In this document: in pieces, positions 1-5,904 of the stretch | Numbering within the stretch: the stretch's first letter is position 1 | Layout: each line of letters opens with the position of its first letter | Assembly (NCBI GenBank): GCA_030649435.1 | Contig: JAUSKE010000084.1 | Location: forward strand, 1-7,870 | Length of the DNA: 7,870 bases | Reading direction: 5' to 3' | DNA from: Deltaproteobacteria bacterium | GTDB taxonomy: Bacteria > UBA10199 > JACPAL01 > JACOUP01 | The notes under the pieces: generated by a model | Databases searched by the model: none | Told to the model about the DNA's origin: nothing | Seen by the model: the letters and a program-made list of their open reading frames with translations, nothing else | Translations under genes and position numbers: made by a program

Positions 1-229
1 GGGCACCCGCCATCTTGGCGATCCGTCGGGCGATCTCGGTTTTCCCAACCCCGGTCGGGCCGATCATGATGATATTTTTAGGGGCGATTTCATCCCGTAA
101 TTCCACCGGTACCTGCTGACGACGCCAACGGTTGCGCAAAGCGATCGCCACTGCCCTCTTGGCATTCTTCTGCCCGATAATATATTTATCGAGTTCTGAA
201 ACAATTTCCCGAGGGGTAAACTGGCTCAT
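1..229 (-). CDS. hslU: HslU, ATPase subunit of the HslVU protease (N-terminal part; 3' end outside window)
   Basis: AAA+ unfoldase that binds, unfolds and threads cytoplasmic substrates into the HslV chamber using ATP. The visible 76 codons begin MSQFTPREIVSELDKYIIGQ, the characteristic HslU start (TPREIV..LD.YIIGQ), continue with ALRNRWRRQQ and PKNIIMIGPTGVGKTEIARR, and contain the Walker A loop GPTGVGKT at residues 57-64. The pore loop, Walker B, I-domain and sensor motifs lie beyond the window. The ATG at 229-227 overlaps the hslV stop as ATGA. The upstream sequence has only a weak A/G-rich ribosome site, so initiation probably depends on ribosomes finishing hslV, which would also keep the two partner subunits in balance. 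Nothing is odd in the part that can be read. Identification is secure from motif and neighbour. Confidence 0.97.
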   Translation of the reverse strand, partial: MSQFTPREIVSELDKYIIGQKNAKRAVAIALRNRWRRQQVPVELRDEIAPKNIIMIGPTGVGKTEIARRIAKMAGA

Positions 230-780
230 GAAATTTCTTTAACGGTTAACTGGTCGTTGGTAAAGACACAAATCTCGGAGGCTATTTTTAGCGATTCTTC
301 CGCGATCTCTCTCGCGCTTAGCTTTGTATGCCGGAGGAGCGATCGCGCTGCCGCCATGGCATACATCCCGCCGGAGCCGATCGCGGCAATCCCATCATCC
401 GGTTCAATAACATCCCCATTGCCAGAAAGGGTAAACGTCTTTTCCTTATCAGCAACGATCAGAAGCGCCTCGAGCCTACGGAGGATTTTATCCGTTCGCC
501 AATCCTTCGCAAGCTCAACGGCGGCCCGTGTCAGGTTTCCGTTGAACTGGTCCAGCTTGTTCTCAAATTTTTCGAAGAGGGTCATCGCATCGGCGGTGGA
601 ACCGGCAAAACCGGCCAGGAATTTTCCGGCCCTCATCTCTCGAATCTTGACCACTTTGGTTTTGAGAACGGTGTTGCCGAGAGAAACCTGTCCATCCCCG
701 GCAAAGGCGACGGAGCCGTTTCGGCGAACAGCGATAATTGTGGTGGAACGAATATCAGGCGCGTGGGTGTGTCTTGTCAT
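226..780 (-). CDS. hslV: HslV, threonine peptidase subunit of the HslVU protease
   Basis: Proteasome-beta-like (Ntn hydrolase) peptidase that forms the double-hexamer core capped by HslU. The protein has 184 residues. Family blocks are clear: STTIIAVRRNG, AGDGQVSLGNTV, FAGSTADAMTLFEKFE, AVELAKDWRTDKILRRLEAL, GNGDVIEP and AIGSGGMYAMAAARSLL, ending SAREIAEESLKIASEICVFTND. By alignment with the family the catalytic nucleophile is Thr13, so residues 1-12 (MTRHTHAPDIRS) form a short propeptide that must be removed; E. coli HslV loses only its Met. An in-frame TGA at 792-790, four codons upstream, makes ATG 780 the only normal start codon before the threonine. The start lies inside the end of xerC (26-base overlap) and the stop overlaps the hslU start (ATGA). 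Confidence 0.97.
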   Translation of the reverse strand: MTRHTHAPDIRSTTIIAVRRNGSVAFAGDGQVSLGNTVLKTKVVKIREMRAGKFLAGFAGSTADAMTLFEKFENKLDQFNGNLTRAAVELAKDWRTDKILRRLEALLIVADKEKTFTLSGNGDVIEPDDGIAAIGSGGMYAMAAARSLLRHTKLSAREIAEESLKIASEICVFTNDQLTVKEIS

Positions 781-1675
781 AAACCTCCATCAGTCGGTCC
801 AAACTCACATGGGTATATTTTTGAGTTGTTGAGAGACTCGCATGTCCCAAAAGTTCCTGAATGCCCCGAAGATCGGCCCCTCCATCTAAAAGATGTGTGG
901 CAAAGCTATGACGAAAAATATGTGGCGTCACCTTTTTCATAAGTCCAGCCTTAAGGGCATAAAGAGCCACCAACCTCTGAATACTCCGGGTCGTCAGTCG
1001 TTTCCCATTCCGATTGGGAAACAAAACCGACGAGCCAGCCCCCTTCTTGAAGACTCTTACACGAACCGGTAGGTACTTTTCAAGGGCTGATCGAGCTTTT
1101 GAACCCACAACCGCCAGACGTTCCTTGGAACCTTTTCCAACGACCCGAAGAATCTCCTCCTCCAGATCAACATTCTCCAAGTTTAAAGAAACAATTTCAC
1201 TGACGCGAAGTCCCGTGGCGTAGAGCAATTCAAGGATGGAACGATCGCGAAGAGTTTTCCAGTCGTCGCCCGAAGCGATTTGTAAAACAAGGTTCATTTC
1301 ATCGACGGTCAAAAATTTGGGCATCCTTTTTGGCAGCTTGGGGCTCGTGATCTCGCGTGCGGGACTTTGTTCCAGAATTCCCTTTCGCTGGAGATAACGA
1401 TAAAAACTCCTGAGTGCCGATAACTTTCTGGCGATGGAACTCGCCTGATTTTTTTTCTGGAAGAGAAACCCGATAAAACGACGGACCTGGATCTCGGAGA
1501 GGGATGACAATTTCTTCAACGCTCCCTCTTCTTTTAAAAAATTCTGGAACTGTTCTAGATCACGACGGTAGCTGAGAACCGTATGGGGGGAAACCCTTCG
1601 TTCGTGACGCAACCACTCCAAAAAATTTTCAACATCCTGATCTTTACGGACATGGTGAGCTGGTCGAACCATCAT
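755..1675 (-). CDS. xerC: Tyrosine recombinase XerC
   Basis: Site-specific recombinase that, with a XerD partner not seen here, resolves chromosome dimers at dif. The 306 residues match the normal family length. The N-terminal core-binding (SAM-like) domain covers about residues 14-105 (FLEWLRHERRVSPHTVLSYRRDL; IARKLSALRSFYRYL). The catalytic domain covers about 115-300, with the full set of active-site residues: Arg157 in ATGLRVSE, Lys184 in GKGSKER, His252 and Arg255 in HIFRHSFATHLL, His278 in LLGHASLSTTQKY, and the nucleophile Tyr287. The enzyme therefore looks intact. The position between topA and hslV is the conserved location of xerC (codV in Bacillus), which favours XerC over XerD or a phage integrase. 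The start ATG overlaps the topA stop (ATGA). A second ATG follows immediately. An AGAAGG lies about 10 bases upstream. Confidence 0.95.
   Translation of the reverse strand: MMVRPAHHVRKDQDVENFLEWLRHERRVSPHTVLSYRRDLEQFQNFLKEEGALKKLSSLSEIQVRRFIGFLFQKKNQASSIARKLSALRSFYRYLQRKGILEQSPAREITSPKLPKRMPKFLTVDEMNLVLQIASGDDWKTLRDRSILELLYATGLRVSEIVSLNLENVDLEEEILRVVGKGSKERLAVVGSKARSALEKYLPVRVRVFKKGAGSSVLFPNRNGKRLTTRSIQRLVALYALKAGLMKKVTPHIFRHSFATHLLDGGADLRGIQELLGHASLSTTQKYTHVSLDRLMEVYDKTHPRA
784..788 (-). promoter_or_regulatory. Ribosome binding site of hslV, inside xerC
   Basis: GGAGG on the minus strand stands only 3 bases before the hslV ATG, which is closer than the usual 5-9. It lies inside the xerC coding sequence (the codons for Met-Glu-Val near its C-terminus). 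With the 26-base overlap, this suggests that ribosomes translating the end of xerC help expose or feed hslV initiation. Confidence 0.6.
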
Positions 1676-4005
1676 GCCGCAGGAACCTTCTCTGGAGTGG
1701 GCTCTCCCTCGTCTCTCTTCTCATAACCGCACTCTTTGGGACAAAGCGTGCGATTGCCATCCTTCTTCGAAACCTTGAGGAGGAGGAACGTTGAATCGCA
1801 CTGCGGGCATTTTTCCTTAACCGGCTTGTCCCAAGTTGCAAATTTACAGTTGGGGTAGCTGGTGCAACCGTAAAAAGTCCGCCCCTTCTTTGTTCGACGT
1901 TCCGCAACCTTGCCCCCTTCGCACTTCGGGCAATTGATCCCCAGAGAAATCGACCGGCTCGTCTTGCACTCCGGGTATTTGGAACAGGCGAGGAATTTGC
2001 CAAAGCGACCGCTCTTGATCACCATCTGTGAAGCGCAGGTACCGCAAAATTCTCCGGTGACCTCGAGCTTGGTCAGCTTGATCTCTCCCCCTTCGTGCCG
2101 TGTAAATTCACGGGTATTTTTACATTCCGGATAGTTTGAGCAGGCGATGAACTCACCGCGCCGACCCCACTTGATCACCATCGGGCTCTTGCACTTTTCA
2201 CAGGAGAGGTCAGTCTTGATCTCCTGCCGCTTGATATCCTTCATATGCTCTTTGGCGTGGACGAGTGTTTTGCTGAAAGGGGTGTAGAAATCGCCGAGCA
2301 CATCCTTATAAGAGCGGCGCCCTTCTTCAACATCATCCAATTCCTCTTCCATCTTAGCGGTGAACTCAACGCTCAGGATGTCGGGAAAACTACCGACCAA
2401 GAGATCATTCGTGATCCCACCCAGATCGGTCGGTGAAAAGCGTCCCAACTCTTTTTTGGCATATTCTTTATCCTGAATGTTCGAAAGGATCGCCGCGTAG
2501 GTCGATGGCCGACCGATTCCCTTTTCCTCCAGCTCTTTGACGAGCGAGGCCTCGGTAAATCGGGGGGGCGGTTCGGTAAAGTGCTGCTTCGGTATTAGTT
2601 CCAATAATTTTAAAACCTCCCCCTCGGTCAAAAGCGGCAGGACCCCTTCTTCATCCTCCTCACCACTCTCCTCACGATCTTCATGATAAACCGCCAGGTA
2701 CCCTGCCTCCTTGATGATAGAACCGTTGGCCCGGAAACCGTAAAGACCGGCATTGATCTCAAAAAGGGTCTGGTCATAGATCGCTGGGACCATCTGCGAG
2801 GCAACAAACCGTTTCCAGATCAGGTCGTAAAGCTTGTACTGTTCAGCGGTCAGGTGCTCTTTGATTTCTTGAGGATGATAAGCAACGCTCGTCGGTCGGA
2901 TCGCCTCGTGGGCATCTTGAGCCCCTTTCTTTCCTTTATAGATGATCGCTTTTTCCGGCAGATGGGATTTGCCAAACTGCTTCTCGATAAAGTCACGGAC
3001 CTCTGTCAGTGCACCGTCAGAGACACGGATCGAATCGGTTCGCATATAGGTAATCAAACCAACCGAGCCTTCAGCCCCCAACTCCACCCCTTCATAAAGC
3101 TGCTGCGCAATCATCATGATCCGCTTGGTGGTAAAACCAAGCTTACGAGCGGCATCCTGTTGAAGCTTACTGGTGATAAAAGGAGGAGGAGGGTAACGCT
3201 TTCTCTCCTTCTTGGTGATCTTAACCAGTTTAAAAGTTTCTTTTTGAAGGGCAGCGACCGCTTTTTTGGATTCAGCCTCCGCCTTGATCTCAATTTTCTC
3301 ATCCTTATAGAGGGCCAGGTGGGCGATGAAAGAAGGCTCACGTGAGCCCATCAGATTTACTTCAAGAGACCAATATTCCTCTGGCTTAAACGCACGAATG
3401 GCCTGCTCACGCTCACAAATAATCCGGACTGTTACCGACTGGACACGACCGGCGGAAAGCCCCCGACGAACTTTTTCCCAAAGGATTGGACTGATCTGAT
3501 ACCCGACCAGACGGTCAAGAACCCGTCGTGCCTGTTGGGCTTCATAGAGCGGTCGGTTAAGCTCCATCGGTTTTTGGACCGCCTCCTGAATCGCCTTTTT
3601 GGTGATCTCGTTAAAGAGGATTCTCTGGATTTTACCACCGAATGACTCACCCTTGGCTGAATCACCCTTCTTACCCTTTCCCTTGGGCAAGGCCCCCTTA
3701 CTTTTTTTGCCAATCTCCTCGGCAACGTGCCAAGCGATCGCCTCTCCTTCCCGATCAGGATCGAGCGCTAAAAAGATCGCGTCCGCTTTTTCCGCCGCCT
3801 TTCGAAGATCGTCGACCACCTTCTTCTTTGTCGCGATCAGCTCATAGGTTGGGAGAAAACCGTTCTCGACATCGACTCCAAGAGTTTTTTTAGGAAGATC
3901 CTTAATATGACCGACAGAGGCCTTCACCGTAAAACCGGGGCCTAAATATTTTTCAATCGTCTTCGCCTTTGCGGGAGATTCGACGATCACCAATGATTTT
4001 TTCAA
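1672..4005 (-). CDS. topA: DNA topoisomerase I (type IA), with four C-terminal zinc-ribbon motifs
   Basis: Relaxes negative supercoils through a 5'-phosphotyrosine link. The protein has 777 residues. The Toprim domain covers about residues 3-130, with Glu9 and the metal-binding DPDREGE (Asp82, Asp84, Glu86). The catalytic core runs to about 590, with nucleophile Tyr320 in GLITYMRTDS, QDAHEAIRPT and KGIGRPSTYA. The C-terminus holds three CxxC...C(x5)C ribbons (Cys602/605/622/628, 654/657/674/680, 692/695/714/720) and a fourth divergent one (733/736/755/759). A Lys/Gly-rich insert at about residues 99-125 separates the Toprim acidic motif from the FNEIT block. An acidic run lies at about 441-454. 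The start codon is TTG (4005-4003), supported by AGGAGG 7 bases upstream and by the protein beginning at the usual KSLVIVESPAKAKTI. It overlaps the dprA stop as TTGA. trmFO, common between topA and xerC in related clusters, is absent. Confidence 0.98.
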   Translation of the reverse strand: MKKSLVIVESPAKAKTIEKYLGPGFTVKASVGHIKDLPKKTLGVDVENGFLPTYELIATKKKVVDDLRKAAEKADAIFLALDPDREGEAIAWHVAEEIGKKSKGALPKGKGKKGDSAKGESFGGKIQRILFNEITKKAIQEAVQKPMELNRPLYEAQQARRVLDRLVGYQISPILWEKVRRGLSAGRVQSVTVRIICEREQAIRAFKPEEYWSLEVNLMGSREPSFIAHLALYKDEKIEIKAEAESKKAVAALQKETFKLVKITKKERKRYPPPPFITSKLQQDAARKLGFTTKRIMMIAQQLYEGVELGAEGSVGLITYMRTDSIRVSDGALTEVRDFIEKQFGKSHLPEKAIIYKGKKGAQDAHEAIRPTSVAYHPQEIKEHLTAEQYKLYDLIWKRFVASQMVPAIYDQTLFEINAGLYGFRANGSIIKEAGYLAVYHEDREESGEEDEEGVLPLLTEGEVLKLLELIPKQHFTEPPPRFTEASLVKELEEKGIGRPSTYAAILSNIQDKEYAKKELGRFSPTDLGGITNDLLVGSFPDILSVEFTAKMEEELDDVEEGRRSYKDVLGDFYTPFSKTLVHAKEHMKDIKRQEIKTDLSCEKCKSPMVIKWGRRGEFIACSNYPECKNTREFTRHEGGEIKLTKLEVTGEFCGTCASQMVIKSGRFGKFLACSKYPECKTSRSISLGINCPKCEGGKVAERRTKKGRTFYGCTSYPNCKFATWDKPVKEKCPQCDSTFLLLKVSKKDGNRTLCPKECGYEKRDEGEPTPEKVPAA

Positions 4006-4904
4006 GAGAGCGCCTCCTGGCGTGAAGAACGACGACTAAACTGTTTTCCCGGATGCTGAGTGACACAACCCCGGAGTTCGAGAGACAAGAGCAATGAAAG
4101 GACCGAGCCACTATCCATTTTGAGCTGCCTTACAATTTCATCAACAGAGATCGGTTTCATAGAGAGAAGGCTAAAGATCTTTTTTTCCTCCACGTCAAGG
4201 GCATTGTAATGGTCTTCCGTTTTTTTTGCAACCACCTCACTCTTTGGGAGCATCGGAAGTTCTGAAAGAATGTCGTCGACCGTGTGTACCAATTTCGCCC
4301 CATTCTGGATGAGACGATGAGGTCCTTCACTTAAACGGGACTCGATCGGACCCGGCACTGCAAAAACTTCTCGGTTTTGTTCAAGTGCCCACTGGGCCGT
4401 GATCAGTGAGCCGCTCTTCAACGCCGCTTCAACGACAATCACCCCATACGAAAGGCCGCTGATGATCCGGTTACGGGATGGAAAATGTTGAGGCAATGGA
4501 GGTGTTCCCGGCGACTGTTCCGTCACCAGAAGACCATTTTCACGAATCGCCGGTTTTAAGGTCTTGTAATGTTCGCGGGGGTAAACGACATCGAGCCCGG
4601 CCCCCAAGACGGCAATCGTCTTCCCTCCCCCTGCCAACGCCCCCTGATGGGCCATCGCATCAATCCCCTCGGCAAAACCGGAGACAACCACAAAACCACG
4701 TTCGGCCAACTCTCTCGCCAGTTGAAAAGCTACTTCTCTCCCATAGTTTGAGGCCGCTCGTGAACCGAAAATGGCATGACAGGGGCCTTTCAGAGAGGAG
4801 AGATCTCCTTCGTAAAACAAGGTGGGACTCTTGGGAATCTCTTTTAGGAGAGAAGGATAGTCTGGGTCATCCTGTAGGAGGTTTTTTAACAATCTTTCCG
4901 TCAA
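4002..4904 (-). CDS. dprA: DprA/Smf, DNA-processing protein (short N-terminus)
   Basis: Binds incoming single-stranded DNA and loads RecA during transformation; it is also widespread in bacteria not known to be competent. The 300-residue protein has the Rossmann-like core at about residues 15-215: FGSRAASNYG (47-55), SGFAEGIDAMAHQGAL (75-90), GAGLDVVYPREH, FPSRNRIISGLS (141-152), VVEAALKSGSLITAQWALE and PHRLIQNGAKLV. A C-terminal winged-helix domain follows at about 238-285. It starts just ahead of the YPSLLKEI block, so the N-terminal HhH/SAM-like region of about 60-70 residues found in many DprA proteins is missing. An in-frame TGA lies four codons before TTG 4904, so the gene cannot begin earlier. 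TTG 4892 is the only other nearby candidate, and no ATG or GTG fits. The first 38 bases lie inside the IHF gene, and the stop overlaps topA (TTGA). Family is certain; the exact start is less so. Confidence 0.93.
   Translation of the reverse strand: MTERLLKNLLQDDPDYPSLLKEIPKSPTLFYEGDLSSLKGPCHAIFGSRAASNYGREVAFQLARELAERGFVVVSGFAEGIDAMAHQGALAGGGKTIAVLGAGLDVVYPREHYKTLKPAIRENGLLVTEQSPGTPPLPQHFPSRNRIISGLSYGVIVVEAALKSGSLITAQWALEQNREVFAVPGPIESRLSEGPHRLIQNGAKLVHTVDDILSELPMLPKSEVVAKKTEDHYNALDVEEKKIFSLLSMKPISVDEIVRQLKMDSGSVLSLLLSLELRGCVTQHPGKQFSRRSSRQEALS
4013..4018 (-). promoter_or_regulatory. Ribosome binding site of topA (decides a TTG start)
   Basis: A perfect AGGAGG on the minus strand, 7 bases before the TTG at 4005, inside the end of dprA. 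It is the strongest ribosome site in the operon. It picks the first TTG over the in-frame TTG and GTG at codons 5 and 6. Confidence 0.85.
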
Positions 4905-5169
4905 CCTTTTCTTTCAATTCCTTACCTACTTTAAAGAAGGGCAATTTTTTTGGTTTGACCTGAATTGATTCTCCCGTTCGCGGATTGCGACCGGTATAGG
5001 ACTCGTAGGTGCGAACGACGAAGCTGCCAAAACCCCGGATTTCAATCCGGCCTCCTGTCACCAAGGCGTTTGTCATGGAGTCAAAAACAAAATTGACAAG
5101 CTCCTCGGCCTTCTTTCTCGTCAACTTGGTCTTCTCGGCGATGATGTCAATCAGGTTCGACTTGTTCAT
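4867..5169 (-). CDS. ihfB: Integration host factor, beta-type subunit (HU/IHF family)
   Basis: Small nucleoid protein that bends DNA by inserting a proline from each beta-arm into the minor groove. From ATG 5169 it has 100 residues, beginning MNKSNLIDIIAEKTKLTRKK. The helical dimerisation part covers residues 1-40, followed by GGRIEIRGFGSF (about 39-50) and the arm with GRNPRTGE, whose Pro63 is the intercalating residue. It closes with KLPFFKVGKELKEKV. GRIEIRGFGSF is typical of IHF-beta rather than HU, but whether it works as homodimer or heterodimer cannot be told here. A tail of roughly 10 residues (GKIVKKPPTG) extends past the usual end and is the part overlapping dprA. An in-frame TTG at 5181 would add MVNS; the ATG fits the family better. 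No good Shine-Dalgarno precedes it. Confidence 0.93.
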   Translation of the reverse strand: MNKSNLIDIIAEKTKLTRKKAEELVNFVFDSMTNALVTGGRIEIRGFGSFVVRTYESYTGRNPRTGESIQVKPKKLPFFKVGKELKEKVDGKIVKKPPTG

Positions 5170-5182
5170 TGAATTTACCAAT

Positions 5183-5212
5183 AAAGTAGCAGATTTAGCC
5201 TTGTTTTGTCAA
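5183..5212 (-). promoter_or_regulatory. Candidate internal promoter before the IHF gene
   Basis: On the minus strand a perfect TTGACA (5212-5207) overlaps the pgsA stop codon and is followed, after 18 bases, by TACTTT (5188-5183), a 3-of-6 match to the -10 consensus that keeps the important T, A and T. Transcription would begin near 5176, leaving only about 7 bases before the ATG at 5169, so the message would be nearly leaderless. That agrees with the lack of a ribosome site there. Pattern match only. Confidence 0.35.
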
Positions 5213-5850
5213 CTGGAAATCCCTTTCCTCATCAGCGCCTCCCTGAAAAAAGAGAGCCCATAGTGGAGCCCTGAACCGACAGAAAGAAGGATCGCAAAGA
5301 AAAGAAGCCAATTTCCGATAAGCCAAGGCTTGATCCCCAAGGCTGGGTAATGAAAAATAAGAAAGCCCAAGGCAAAATTTTGCATAATCGTTTTGTATTT
5401 ACCCCATTGGGAGGCCGCAATCACAATCCCCTCATCCGCTGCGATCGCGCGGAGTGTCGTGATGGTAATTTCCCTGGAAAGGAGGATCACAACAACCCAA
5501 CCGGCGATCCGATGCAGGGGAATCAGAAGAATCAGGACCGCTGTAGAAAGAAGTTTGTCGGCCAAAGGATCAATGAATTTTCCGAAGGAGCTACAAAAGT
5601 TGTACTTACGCGCATAGTAGCCGTCGACGACGTCGGAGAGGGCGGCGATCACAAAGAGGACAGTCGCCATGGCGCTCGCAAGATAATCCCAATTATTAAA
5701 CCGACCGTCGTTATCGTTGATCGTCATCATCAGACCGACGATGATCGGGATCACCGCGATCCGGCCATAGGTCAGGTAATTGGGCAGGCCCAACATCTCT
5801 CGTCGTTCAAGCCGACGACGGAAAAAGGGGCGCTTTTCGAGCCAAGACAT
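5209..5850 (-). CDS. pgsA: CDP-diacylglycerol-glycerol-3-phosphate 3-phosphatidyltransferase (CDP-alcohol phosphotransferase)
   Basis: Integral membrane enzyme that makes phosphatidylglycerol phosphate, the committed step to phosphatidylglycerol. The 213-residue protein carries the complete CDP-alcohol phosphotransferase signature D73-x2-D76-G-x2-A-R-x8-G90-x3-D94-x3-D98 (in DVVDGYYARKY...SSFGKFIDPLADK), with all metal- and substrate-binding acidic residues present. Hydrophobic segments lie at about residues 30-45, 58-72, 100-124, 155-170 and 178-195, in line with a six-helix fold. LPNYLTYGRI near the N-terminus and REITITTLRAIAA are PgsA-like, so I prefer PgsA over other family members such as Pss or Cls-type enzymes. 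The start is uncertain. ATG 5850 is the earliest possible (TAA directly before it) and gives a basic 18-residue leader. ATG 5796 (MLGLPNYLTYGRI) would match the usual family start. Neither has a clear ribosome site. Confidence 0.9.
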   Translation of the reverse strand: MSWLEKRPFFRRRLERREMLGLPNYLTYGRIAVIPIIVGLMMTINDNDGRFNNWDYLASAMATVLFVIAALSDVVDGYYARKYNFCSSFGKFIDPLADKLLSTAVLILLIPLHRIAGWVVVILLSREITITTLRAIAADEGIVIAASQWGKYKTIMQNFALGFLIFHYPALGIKPWLIGNWLLFFAILLSVGSGLHYGLSFFREALMRKGISS

Positions 5851-5904
5851 TTATCTTAAGTAGCATCGATTGACTTTGAAGGCAATCAAGAATACTGCTA
5901 GCCG
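5851..5904. promoter_or_regulatory. Divergent pgsA-nadB intergenic region
   Basis: The 54 bases between two divergent start codons must serve at least part of both promoters. For nadB there is TTGACT (5870-5875) with AATACT (5891-5896, 15-base spacer) or TACTGC (5893-5898, 17-base spacer). Both would start transcription at or just before the ATG. For pgsA, minus-strand TTCAAA and TAAGAT are separated by 16 bases, but TAAGAT ends 2 bases before ATG 5850, which would fit better with the downstream start at 5796. All are weak matches. No Shine-Dalgarno is visible for either gene. Confidence 0.4.
5868..5887. repeat. Imperfect 20-base palindrome, candidate operator
   Basis: The half-sites GATTGACTT and AAGGCAATC pair at 8 of 10 positions around a centre between 5877 and 5878 (mismatches at 5873/5882 and at the central pair). 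A second, off-centre inverted repeat, TAGCA at 5861-5865 and TGCTA at 5896-5900, flanks it. The palindrome covers the candidate nadB -35 element, so a dimeric regulator bound here could affect nadB and perhaps pgsA. I cannot assign it to a known regulator. Confidence 0.4.

Noticed and set aside
257..942. Two long plus-strand open frames (191 and 204 codons) opposite hslV and the end of xerC
   Set aside because: They lie antisense to clearly conserved genes, their products have no recognisable motifs, and they are explained by the codon bias of the real strand.
755..1675. xerC as a phage or integron integrase marking a mobile element
   Set aside because: Length, motifs and position between topA and hslV are those of housekeeping XerC; there are no attachment repeats or cargo genes nearby.
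2683..3345. Plus-strand open frame of 220 codons opposite topA
   Set aside because: Antisense to the conserved topoisomerase core, with no ribosome site or family features; a shadow frame.
4002..4904. Frameshifted dprA with its N-terminal domain in another frame
   Set aside because: The upstream bases encode an intact IHF protein to its stop, leaving no room for a displaced DprA domain.
5170..5181. Upstream TTG start for the IHF gene, adding MVNS
   Set aside because: The family normally starts at MxKSxLI, an ATG is available at 5169, and the TTG would be very close to the candidate promoter.
5350..5859. Plus-strand open frame of 169 codons opposite pgsA
   Set aside because: Rich in Asp, His and Arg as expected from reading a hydrophobic membrane gene backwards; no support as a protein.
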